From Fidelibacterota bacterium (GTDB lineage Bacteria > Fidelibacterota > UBA8477 > JABMPR01), in NCBI GenBank assembly GCA_021734255.1, contig JAIPJM010000011.1, forward strand, positions 17,925 through 81,924: a DNA stretch of 64,000 bases, given 5' to 3'. The position numbers were made by a program, and so were the translations under genes. The notes under the pieces are model-generated. The model did no database searches, was not told the origin of the DNA, and worked only from the letters and a program-made list of their open reading frames with translations. Positions 1 through 7,988 of this stretch are shown in pieces (position 1 is the first letter of the stretch; each line of letters begins with the position of its first letter).

Positions 1-2
1 TG

Positions 3-845
3 GGGGATGGCTGTGCCACTTGCCACCATCACGCTGAAGACGATATCTATGAGCCTTGCTCTGAATGTCACCTGGCCGAAGATCCAGACGCGTCTATGGC
101 AATGCCCACGCTAAACGGTGCTTACCACCGGAATTGCCTGAATTGCCACCAGGATTGGGTGGATGATGATGTGTGTCAGACCTGTCACATCAAACGTCGC
201 TTCACCTTTAGTGCAAGGAAGCCACTGGACGAGACGGATATCCTGGCGTACGAACATCAGGAAATCCAAGTTCCGGAGATCGTCAATTTCGTACCACCTG
301 AAAGTGATGAAAAACCGGTAGTGTTTCATCACAGAGAGCATACAGAGCTTTATCGCTATGATTGCGCAACCTGTCACAGAAAGACCAACTGTAGTAAGTG
401 TCATCAATTCGTGCCACATGGAAAAGGTGTGGTTTCATCTTTGGCTCACCACCATGACCCCTGCAGTTCCTGCCACGAAACTGAAAAGGAAGACCAGTGT
501 GCGGTCTGCCACACAGACAGTCCTTCTAAAGGATTCGTACACGCGGTTACAGGCTTCCCTTTGAAGTCTTTTCATACTGCTCTGGAATGCAGCCAATGTC
601 ATGGCAAGCTATCACCGATCAAAGCGTTGGATCCTGACTGTCTGCAATGTCATGATAACTTTGAAGTCGGGATGTTCGACCATTCTGTGACTGGTCTCAC
701 GCTCAATGAATATCATGAAGAGATTGATTGTTATGAGTGCCATATGGACGACAAGTATGATGTGGCGCCTGCCTGTTGGGAATGTCACGATGAGGACATA
801 AGCTTTCCGGATCAGATCCCGGGAACACGAACAGATAACAACTAA
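3..845 (+). CDS. Multiheme cytochrome c, 5'-truncated by window edge
   Basis: The reading frame is open from the first bases of the window, so the real start lies upstream; the ATG at 96 is internal. The visible 280 residues carry 12 CxxCH heme c motifs (first CATCH at about base 12, last CWECH near 775), with many extra His that could be distal ligands. Heme spacing resembles class III (c3-like) cytochromes built from repeated small heme modules. It would be a periplasmic or surface electron carrier. The next gene, on the same strand 28 bases downstream, encodes a cytochrome c/b fusion, so the pair probably forms a quinol-linked electron transfer module. No export signal can be judged because the N-terminus is missing. 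Confidence 0.93.
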   Translation, partial: GDGCATCHHHAEDDIYEPCSECHLAEDPDASMAMPTLNGAYHRNCLNCHQDWVDDDVCQTCHIKRRFTFSARKPLDETDILAYEHQEIQVPEIVNFVPPESDEKPVVFHHREHTELYRYDCATCHRKTNCSKCHQFVPHGKGVVSSLAHHHDPCSSCHETEKEDQCAVCHTDSPSKGFVHAVTGFPLKSFHTALECSQCHGKLSPIKALDPDCLQCHDNFEVGMFDHSVTGLTLNEYHEEIDCYECHMDDKYDVAPACWECHDEDISFPDQIPGTRTDNN

Positions 846-873
846 ATAATTGCAAGGAAGAGGTTCCACTCCT

Positions 874-2802
874 ATGAAACGTTCGATTCAGCAAACCTTT
901 GGTACGGCTCTACTGGTGCTGATAATTCTATTTCCTTTTCAGTTGGCAGCTCAGGACGATTATTACCCCCTCGATAGCGATATGTGTGTCGATTGCCATG
1001 AAGAATCTGAAATGGGGACCATGTTTGAAGACGAGCTTGAGGCCTCGATACATGAAGGGTTTGAATGCCTGGATTGTCACATAGAGTTTGATACAGATCC
1101 GCATACAGATGCTGCCCTTGAATTTGAAGCTGGTTGCGAAGGTTGCCGGAGCTGCCACGAAGAGGCTTCCGATACCTACCAGGCTCATGGCCGCTCACAT
1201 CGGGATGACTGCAAGGATATTCCCAGCTGTTCAGCCTGCCATGGGACCCATAAGATCCTGCCCAGTTATGAGGTAGAGTCATCGGTAAACTCTACAAATC
1301 TGGCAGGCACCTGCGGCAATTGTCATGAAAATATCGACCTGGTAAAGCAGTACGATATTCTCCTGAAACACCCTGTAGAAGTATACGAAACCAGTGTACA
1401 TGGGAAAGCCACTGGTGGTGGTAATGAAGAGGCAGCCACTTGTAATGACTGTCACTCAACTGGTGGTTCCGCACATGAGATCTATCCGCCAAATAATCCA
1501 GCGTCTTCTATCAATCACCTGAACATTCCAGAGACATGTGGAAAATGTCATAAAGAAGCCGCCAAGGAGTACTGGGAAGGTATACATGGGAAATTGGCGA
1601 AGCGCGGCATGGCAAACGCACCTGTGTGTACAGACTGTCACGGGGAACATGGTATCATAGCCCCAGACGACCCCCGATCTCCAGTGTCAAAGCATCGTGT
1701 AGCTGCAGCAACCTGTGAACCCTGTCACGAGTCCACAGCCCTCAACGAAAGGCTAGGCTCCTCCGGTGGTGCTGTTGGCAACTACATCGATAGTTATCAT
1801 GGCCTGAAAAGTCAGGCTGGTGATGTTCATGTTGCCAACTGTGAATCCTGTCATGGCGCCCACAGAATTCTGCCAAGTACAGATTCAACATCTACCATCC
1901 ACCCGAATAACCTGGCAACCACCTGTGGTGAATGTCATCCTGGTATCAGTGATGAACTGGCCGCAGTGACCATTCATGGTACCGGTGATCATGATCCCAG
2001 AGCACCCCTGGCCGTACTGATCGAGAAGATCTACATCCTGCTCATCGCTGTGGTGATCGGTGGTATGTTTCTCCACACCTTGCTGGATTATCTGAAGCAG
2101 GTGCGGGTCCAGATGAAGCGCCCCTCCATAAAAAGAATGACTACACTTGAGGTCGTCCAACACGCTGGACTGCTAATTTCTTTCTTCACACTGGTCATCT
2201 CCGGCTTTTCACTGCGCTTCAATGAGTCCTGGATTGCTACCTTCTTTTTCGGTTGGGAGGGCGGTTTTGAATTACGAGGCGTGATCCATCGATACGCTGC
2301 GGTGGTAATGATCATTGTGTCCCTCTGGCACTTTTTCTTCCTCTTTACCAAGCGGGGCAAGCAACTCTTCCAAGACATGTTGCCATCCCTGAGGGATCTC
2401 CGTGAAGCTTGGGGTATGATCCTTTATTTCTTCGATAAGCGCAGTCATGAGCCTGCCTTTGGTCGCTTCGCATACGGCGAAAAGCTTGAGTATTGGGCTG
2501 GCCTGTGGGGCAACATTGTCATGATCGCTACAGGATTGTTGCTCTGGTTTGACAATTACGTGATCCATATGTTCTCATGGTCCGATGACCTGCTGGACGT
2601 TGCCCTGGTGGTACACTACTGGGAAGCCTGGTTGGCTACCCTGGCCATCCTGATCTGGCACTTGTACAATACGGTATTCAGACCAAGTTCATCACCGATG
2701 AACACCAGTTGGCTGACCGGTAATATGCCCAGAGCCATGTTCGATCACGAGCATGCGGGAACAGTACCGGATCCGGATATCAATTCGGAAGATGAAGATT
2801 AA
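874..2802 (+). CDS. 11-heme cytochrome c fused to cytochrome b561-like membrane domain
   Basis: The ATG at 874 is preferred over an upstream TTG (850) because it follows an AGGAAGAGG ribosome site and opens a clean Sec signal peptide ending near AAQDD. Residues about 30-370 hold 11 CxxCH motifs; one sits in the compound string CEGCRSCH. Residues about 375-620 contain five hydrophobic segments, with His in GVIHRYAA, SLWHFFF, VVHYWEA and IWHLYN, as expected for a diheme b-type cytochrome. This suggests a membrane quinol dehydrogenase that passes electrons to periplasmic hemes. Order and sequence of the parts match, in one chain, the two adjacent genes at 12444-13460 and 11755-12447. A terminator follows. 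Family assignment is firm; physiological partner is inferred. Confidence 0.92.
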   Translation: MKRSIQQTFGTALLVLIILFPFQLAAQDDYYPLDSDMCVDCHEESEMGTMFEDELEASIHEGFECLDCHIEFDTDPHTDAALEFEAGCEGCRSCHEEASDTYQAHGRSHRDDCKDIPSCSACHGTHKILPSYEVESSVNSTNLAGTCGNCHENIDLVKQYDILLKHPVEVYETSVHGKATGGGNEEAATCNDCHSTGGSAHEIYPPNNPASSINHLNIPETCGKCHKEAAKEYWEGIHGKLAKRGMANAPVCTDCHGEHGIIAPDDPRSPVSKHRVAAATCEPCHESTALNERLGSSGGAVGNYIDSYHGLKSQAGDVHVANCESCHGAHRILPSTDSTSTIHPNNLATTCGECHPGISDELAAVTIHGTGDHDPRAPLAVLIEKIYILLIAVVIGGMFLHTLLDYLKQVRVQMKRPSIKRMTTLEVVQHAGLLISFFTLVISGFSLRFNESWIATFFFGWEGGFELRGVIHRYAAVVMIIVSLWHFFFLFTKRGKQLFQDMLPSLRDLREAWGMILYFFDKRSHEPAFGRFAYGEKLEYWAGLWGNIVMIATGLLLWFDNYVIHMFSWSDDLLDVALVVHYWEAWLATLAILIWHLYNTVFRPSSSPMNTSWLTGNMPRAMFDHEHAGTVPDPDINSEDED

Positions 2803-2825
2803 CAATATTCAAATTTAGTGAAATC

Positions 2826-2855
2826 AAACCCCCGGTTTTTGGCCGGGGGTTTTTT
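2826..2855 (+). terminator. Intrinsic terminator after cytochrome c/b gene
   Basis: Arms at 2826-2835 and 2843-2852 (AAACCCCCGG and its complement) form a 10-bp stem with a 7-base loop, followed directly by a T run. It lies 24 bases after the stop codon of the cytochrome c/b fusion. Confidence 0.9.
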
Positions 2856-3145
2856 ATACAGATTTTCTTAATTGCACCGTGTGACCCCCTGCTTGTACAG
2901 AAGCGCACCATAAATTTCATCTGAATGATATTATCGTAATTAGGCAATGAGGGATGGAAGGGGAGGCAGCCCGATCACAACCTGCCCAACGATCATTATT
3001 TAGGAGCATTAGGTTTGGAGTCACATGACTGTGCTGTGCAAATATCTATAGGCCAAAGAATTACAGTAATATAAATCAGTCTGAATCCAGAATGGAAGCT
3101 AAAATTATTGTGGATTAATTGTCATATAAAAAAGCTGAGAAGGTA
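2856..3145. other. Intergenic stretch without recognisable gene
   Basis: The roughly 290 bases between the terminator and the 3' end of the hemerythrin gene show no convincing coding frame, RNA fold or repeat. The two flanking genes converge here, so no promoter is required. Confidence 0.5.
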
Positions 3146-3553
3146 TTACTTCACCCCTTTGTCATACAGGAAAGCGGTATAAGCAATATCCATAGTTAGG
3201 ATATGATTCAGCAACCAACCAGTCAAAAAGCTTGATAATTCTTCAACGTTGACAGATGATTTGGCATCAAGTTCTCTTTTGAATGTTTCCAATTCCCCGA
3301 GCAGTTTCAAGTGTTCTCGGTAGTGGTCATCTAAACCAGGAAAGTTGTGTTTTTTCATAACTTGTTCTTCAGCTCGAAAATGATCTTTCGTATGATCAAT
3401 AAGGTTGTTGATTTTGTCTACGATGGTAGCTTGATCCTGGGATTCTTCATTAGCCACAAGAAGATCATTCACCATATCAATCAGCAATTTATGATCATCG
3501 TCAAATTTCTTTATTCCGACATTAAACTGCTTATTCCAAATAATTTTGTCCAC
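3146..3553 (-). CDS. Bacteriohemerythrin
   Basis: A 135-residue single-domain hemerythrin, usual length for the family. All di-iron ligands are visible: His21 (DDDHK), His54, His58 and Glu62 (HFRAEE), His77 and His81 (HYREH) and the C-terminal HILTMD pair. Such proteins reversibly bind O2 at a non-heme di-iron centre and act in oxygen transport, storage or sensing in the cytoplasm. Translation begins with GTG; no ATG is available in frame. It is monocistronic and lies between two cytochrome clusters, which fits a role in protecting an anaerobic respiratory system from oxygen (inference). A near-palindromic TTGAT/ATCAA site lies about 80 bases upstream. Confidence 0.93.
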   Translation of the reverse strand: MDKIIWNKQFNVGIKKFDDDHKLLIDMVNDLLVANEESQDQATIVDKINNLIDHTKDHFRAEEQVMKKHNFPGLDDHYREHLKLLGELETFKRELDAKSSVNVEELSSFLTGWLLNHILTMDIAYTAFLYDKGVK

Positions 3554-3635
3554 TCGTGTGAGCTTCCCATTGTTTTAGAGGCGTGTAGTTCAATATATCT
3601 ATTCAATTTGACTTATGCAAACACCTGAGTGACAT

Positions 3636-3650
3636 TTGATTCTGCATCAA
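3636..3650. promoter_or_regulatory. FNR/CRP-like palindrome upstream of hemerythrin
   Basis: TTGAT-TCTGC-ATCAA has perfect 5-base arms identical to the FNR half sites, but the spacer is 5 rather than the canonical 4 bases. It lies 82 bases before the hemerythrin start. It could serve an FNR/CRP-family regulator; the altered spacing keeps confidence low. Confidence 0.3.
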
Positions 3651-3702
3651 TTTGAATCACCATCCACGTTAGAGCAGAGGGTCAATCGTTTATATTTGCA
3701 TG

Positions 3703-3734
3703 AGAAAAGAAACCCCAGATAAAAATCCGGGGTT
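3703..3734 (-). terminator. Intrinsic terminator of the large cytochrome operon
   Basis: Read on the minus strand, arms at 3734-3725 and 3720-3711 pair over 10 bp with one G-T wobble and a four-T loop, followed by TCTTTTCTC. It lies about 30 bases beyond the stop codon of the last operon gene (3764). Confidence 0.8.
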
Positions 3735-3763
3735 CTTCAAAGCTGTCTGCAATAATTTAAAGC

Positions 3764-5377
3764 TTAGTAATACTGACCCGGATGCACCTTACCGTGACAC
3801 ATCAAGGTACAGGTACCATGACCCGGCTCGGTCTGTGAAACCTCAAGAATCCCATTCACTGGCTGAATAAATGGTGCATTCAAGTCCATGAGTCCTGGAT
3901 ACTCCACACTGCCGTGTGGGTTGTGACAGGCAGAACAGGCATAGCCTGCTTCTTCGATATGTAGCTTGTGGTATTTGAAGCCACTTCCCTGGACCACACG
4001 CCCTTGAACGTGACACTGAAAGCACAGCTCGCTTTCCTCAGGTTGGGCAAAGGGCTGCTCTGCATACGCCTGCTTCAAGATATGTGGTAGATCAGATCCA
4101 TGTGGCCCCTGCGCTCCCAGGGGATCATCATTCCCGTGACAATCTGTACACTTGATCAGGGATTGTTCGCTCCATTCAATTTTCAGGCTCTGTACATAGG
4201 GATTATTGCCAGGCGCTTCGATGGGATGGAAACTCATATTCGTCTTTGCAAATAGCTGACCTACGTTACGCCCGAACATGGCAGATTGATTCATGCCATG
4301 ACATTTATAACAGGTCTCATACTCGTAATCGACAATAGCCTTGGTGAACCCTTCATTATCTACACCTGAAACGAAGACCTGAGACCCGTCCAGGAAGGGA
4401 CCATTATTCTGATCAGACGCGGCGTGGGGATTATGACAATCACTACAGGTCACGCCTCGTTCAGCCCCCAAACCACGACTCCAGGCATCCATGCTCTCCG
4501 GCATTTCCCTGCTGGAATTCCAGGAGATGGGATGAATAAATGGTTTCTCAAACACGTTTTCCAGATCTGCATTGCTGGCAACTTCGTCCATATCGTCTTT
4601 ACTGCCATCATGGCAGCTCAGACAAACGGTGGTTTCTTCAGCTGCGAGTAAATTTGTAGATGCAGGTACCCCATGAATGTCATGACAATGGGCACATCCC
4701 AGATTCTTCACATCCCTAAAACGAGGGTCTGCAGGATTACCATGAGCAGATAGCTCCCAGTTTGCCATCTGATGACATTCTACACAAAGGCTGGAGCCCT
4801 CGTTGGACATCCGCAAGAAACTCCCCTGCTCGTTATTGTGGGGGTCGTGACAGGTAGCACAGCTGATCCTGGAATTCTCTTCCAGCCTGAGCTCACTGTC
4901 CTCTGAGGGTGCTCGTGTCTCAGTATCGCCGTTTTCAAAAGCAAAGAGGTGCAAATGCAGGTTAGGTACAGATTCACTCCCCGCTTCCAGCAGTGAGACC
5001 TGCCTGTCCTTCAATTCTTCTTTATGTGGAAATCCCCTGGAGACACTCCCATCGTGGCAGAACAAACAACTTCGGCTGATATTGTCAGCAGGAAACAGGT
5101 GATGCTTTTCGAGTTCAACATGCTTATCGACGTCAAAGACCCTGACAAATTCCTTCCGGTACCACAGGGGTTCAACTGCTGTCATCTTTGATGGAATATG
5201 ACAGACGCGGCAAAGCGTAAAATCCTGAAGCAGGCTGTCCTCACCCACGACAGCGCGAGTGCCGACCAGGTTGTGGGGTGTAAATGCGATCTTACTCTTG
5301 TTCTCCAGGTCAGCACCTGCCTGGGCAAAACAACCAGTAGTGACAACCAGGATCATGAAAAAATGTTTTAGTCTCAT
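3764..5377 (-). CDS. Multiheme cytochrome c, 12 heme sites, doubled-CXXCH type
   Basis: A 537-residue exported cytochrome with an N-terminal signal peptide (residues 1 to about 20). It has 11 CxxCH motifs and a twelfth site with an expanded CTLMCH (CX3CH) close to the C-terminus. Recurrent CHDGS, CHNPH and CHDIHG contexts are those of doubled-CXXCH cytochromes. It is the last gene of the operon and overlaps the outer-membrane barrel gene by the ATGA at 5374-5377, so it is a strong candidate for the cytochrome partner of that barrel, either inserted in it or on the outer surface. The functional placement is inference from gene order. Confidence 0.9.
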   Translation of the reverse strand: MRLKHFFMILVVTTGCFAQAGADLENKSKIAFTPHNLVGTRAVVGEDSLLQDFTLCRVCHIPSKMTAVEPLWYRKEFVRVFDVDKHVELEKHHLFPADNISRSCLFCHDGSVSRGFPHKEELKDRQVSLLEAGSESVPNLHLHLFAFENGDTETRAPSEDSELRLEENSRISCATCHDPHNNEQGSFLRMSNEGSSLCVECHQMANWELSAHGNPADPRFRDVKNLGCAHCHDIHGVPASTNLLAAEETTVCLSCHDGSKDDMDEVASNADLENVFEKPFIHPISWNSSREMPESMDAWSRGLGAERGVTCSDCHNPHAASDQNNGPFLDGSQVFVSGVDNEGFTKAIVDYEYETCYKCHGMNQSAMFGRNVGQLFAKTNMSFHPIEAPGNNPYVQSLKIEWSEQSLIKCTDCHGNDDPLGAQGPHGSDLPHILKQAYAEQPFAQPEESELCFQCHVQGRVVQGSGFKYHKLHIEEAGYACSACHNPHGSVEYPGLMDLNAPFIQPVNGILEVSQTEPGHGTCTLMCHGKVHPGQYY

Positions 5378-6978
5378 ATCTGCCTCACAAACCGCAGCCA
5401 GACACTTGTACCCTGTTTTCCGATCGAATCCAGTGCTCCATAATTCCTTACCATCAGTGCATAGCTGGCCAGTGTGGTTTGGTATTTAAAGCTGGCATTT
5501 AACCAGAGATAGTCTTCATAAATATCAGATCCGAAACGGTAGGTATTGAAGAAGCTGAAATTAAGGTTTGGTGTGAGCTGATGATAGATCCTGCTGTTTA
5601 CATTAAAGTGCAGATCGTTCTCAGGCTCTTCCAGTGCATAGATCGTTCCGAAGAATAAAGCGAGTTGGGTTCTTTGTCCGTAAGATTTAACAAAGACCTC
5701 CTCGATTAAGGCGTTTCTCAGCGTGTCAGTAGAGAAATCAAGGTCGGATCCAAAATGATTGTGTACCCTGATATTATTTCCGAGACGCAGGGAACGCCTG
5801 GTAGAATATTCTGCAGTTAAGCGAAGCTTGTGACGAATATCGTAACGGGAATCATCTTCTTCATCGAAGCGCTGAAAGAATTCAGAGCTCAGATCATCCT
5901 GAACATAAAGGTCAAAGCGTTTTCCACTGATCAGGGGCATCATCTCGGCTGAATTCAATAAAACATCCAGTCCCTTGCCATAGCGGTAGGACTCTTTATA
6001 ACCCACGTCCAAATTTCCGCGGACAAAACCCTTGTCGCTCACTTGCCAATGGGTGCTGGCGCCATACATCCTCCAGTGGTAGCTGTCCAGAGAATCAACT
6101 ACACCCACACGGTTTCCCTTTGAAAGCAGGTCAAAACCAAGTGCCTGATTCAGGTAGAAGCGATAGCGGACATCAAAGTTCTGCCGCAGGAGGACCTGAG
6201 AGTTGTAGGCGACGTCACCTCGCTGGTAAGTTGCCCATATCTTCCGTCGCTCAGACAGATCATATCTCATACGATGAGACATTCGCCAAAAATCGTAGCC
6301 GTTTGCTTGAAAATAGGTGTTGCTGGCTGTCCAGTTCAACCGTTTCGACGGTCGACCATACCAATGAACCGAAGCCATGGTGGTATTCTGGTCACCACGC
6401 GCATCACTACTCCAGGCATCTGTCTCACCTGTTACCCGGAATTGCATGCCTGCCATTTTCTGGTCCAGATGAAAAGAAACAAACTGCTGACCGATCTCGC
6501 TGGTGTCCCGCTGGCTGATCTGCTTGAATTTCATACCGGTGGAAACGGAGAAAGTTGTATTCTTTGAGACCAAAGCCCGAAGTTTCACACCATGAACATA
6601 TTCTCGATAAGCCAGAGAATCTGTTCGGATCTGCATGGGGTTTCTCAGCCGTAAATATGAGAACATGGCCAGACCCAGTTTTGAAGAGGGTCGAATGTTG
6701 GTGCGCACCCCATATTCTGGACTTACCGATGTGTAATTGCTGCCTGAATTACCTCTCAGCACACCACCCAGATTCAGGGTATAGTCAAATTTTTGATGAT
6801 CGCCTCGAATTCCCCAGGAGATCCTTTCCTGATGAATAAAACGTCCTGATTCTGTACTCAGGGTATCGAATTCGTAGCCAGCGCTACCCTCTATGAAGCC
6901 CGTCTGCTCCACAGGTGTTGCCAGCAGACATGCTGCCAGCATGAGCACCAGGACTATGTGTAATTTTACCCCCATCAT
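5374..6978 (-). CDS. Outer-membrane beta-barrel, porin of a porin-cytochrome conduit
   Basis: A 534-residue protein with a signal peptide (to about residue 20, ending LLATPV) followed by many alternating polar/aromatic stretches typical of transmembrane beta strands, and no heme motif. Strands such as YDFWRMSHRMRYDLS and ALFFGTIYALEE illustrate the pattern. It is translationally coupled on both sides (ATGA overlaps) to an NHL lipoprotein and to a 12-heme cytochrome. In Geobacter and Shewanella, barrels in this position (MtrB, OmbB, ExtI) hold a cytochrome across the outer membrane. Sequence similarity to those families cannot be judged by eye; the role rests on topology and context. Confidence 0.8.
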   Translation of the reverse strand: MMGVKLHIVLVLMLAACLLATPVEQTGFIEGSAGYEFDTLSTESGRFIHQERISWGIRGDHQKFDYTLNLGGVLRGNSGSNYTSVSPEYGVRTNIRPSSKLGLAMFSYLRLRNPMQIRTDSLAYREYVHGVKLRALVSKNTTFSVSTGMKFKQISQRDTSEIGQQFVSFHLDQKMAGMQFRVTGETDAWSSDARGDQNTTMASVHWYGRPSKRLNWTASNTYFQANGYDFWRMSHRMRYDLSERRKIWATYQRGDVAYNSQVLLRQNFDVRYRFYLNQALGFDLLSKGNRVGVVDSLDSYHWRMYGASTHWQVSDKGFVRGNLDVGYKESYRYGKGLDVLLNSAEMMPLISGKRFDLYVQDDLSSEFFQRFDEEDDSRYDIRHKLRLTAEYSTRRSLRLGNNIRVHNHFGSDLDFSTDTLRNALIEEVFVKSYGQRTQLALFFGTIYALEEPENDLHFNVNSRIYHQLTPNLNFSFFNTYRFGSDIYEDYLWLNASFKYQTTLASYALMVRNYGALDSIGKQGTSVWLRFVRQI

Positions 6979-7988
6979 TCCCCCTGTGCGCGATAACGAA
7001 ATATCTGGACCCGACTATTGAACTGATCCATGATGTATAGCTGGTCTTTGGCATCGAACGTCAGACTTCCGGGTAAAAGAAACTCACCCTTCGCTTTGCC
7101 GATCTCTCCAAAAAAGTACAGGAGAGCCCCATTCTGATCAAATATTTGCACATTCCCGAAAGCGGCGTCCGAAATGAAGATATAGCCGTCTGAGGAAATA
7201 GCCAGACCCTTTGGATTTGAAAAACTGCCCGGTACCCGATCATACCCACCGAAACCTGTTTCATAGGTATAATCCGAGTTAAATACTTCTACTCTCCTGG
7301 ACAGACCATCAAGAACAATAATATGCCCATCTGCCGAAAAGTCCACAGCCATTGGAGAACCAAGTAACTGGTCGCCGGTCCGTTTGTGAACCAGTTTCCC
7401 TGTTACCTGCCCCTCAGTATTGATGGACACCACATGATGGTTCGGGGTATCCACAATAAAGAGCTCATTATTAACTGGATTGACTTTGAGTTGACCGGGA
7501 CGCCTGACATCTCTGACCTCCAGCACATCCAGATATTCATACGTTTTGCTAAATCGACAGATCGTTCCTGCGACACCATCAGATACCAGGATCTCGTCAT
7601 TCCAGACCACAATCCCGGCTGGAGCCTGTAGCTCTTGACCACCAAAGGATGCGATGTGGTCGTAGCGGTCTCCCTGCATCTGGAACACCAGCACTTTTCC
7701 TGCATCGGCGTCAGCCACATAGAAGCGGCCATCTCCATCTAGTGCCAGGGCCACTGGTCTCATGAGCATGTCAACAGTACGCGCTCCAAAAAGCATGGTT
7801 TTTACTCTGGGAAACAGACCATCGTGCTCTGTGGACCCGCCCCTCAACACTTTTTCAAGGGTCAGAAAGGGTTGATTTGCCTCGGCTGGAAAATGCATCT
7901 CCTCTTCCAGTAATGCTTTACTGGCACATCCCGTCACCAGGCTTGTGATCAGAATGAGCGCAATCGATTTACTCCATAAGGTTTTCAC
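6975..7988 (-). CDS. NHL-repeat beta-propeller lipoprotein
   Basis: A 337-residue lipoprotein: the signal segment ends in the lipobox LVTGC (Cys21). The rest is a run of about six NHL/YncE-like propeller blades with repeated patterns such as FYVADADAGKVLVF, LFIVDTPNHHVVSI and YIFISDAAFGNVQIF, and a final blade YIMDQFNSRVQIF. No catalytic motif is seen; such propellers bind partners. It overlaps the upstream 18-heme cytochrome gene by one base and the downstream barrel gene by four, so it is probably a structural or assembly part of the outer-membrane electron conduit. Confidence 0.85.
   Translation of the reverse strand: MKTLWSKSIALILITSLVTGCASKALLEEEMHFPAEANQPFLTLEKVLRGGSTEHDGLFPRVKTMLFGARTVDMLMRPVALALDGDGRFYVADADAGKVLVFQMQGDRYDHIASFGGQELQAPAGIVVWNDEILVSDGVAGTICRFSKTYEYLDVLEVRDVRRPGQLKVNPVNNELFIVDTPNHHVVSINTEGQVTGKLVHKRTGDQLLGSPMAVDFSADGHIIVLDGLSRRVEVFNSDYTYETGFGGYDRVPGSFSNPKGLAISSDGYIFISDAAFGNVQIFDQNGALLYFFGEIGKAKGEFLLPGSLTFDAKDQLYIMDQFNSRVQIFRYRAQGE

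Noticed and set aside
2880..3140. Possible riboswitch in the gap after the first terminator
   Set aside because: The flanking genes converge, so no gene would be under its control, and no conserved fold was recognised.
6120..6518. 132-codon plus-strand frame inside the barrel gene
   Set aside because: Antisense to a protein with clear signal peptide and translational coupling; composition is not protein-like.
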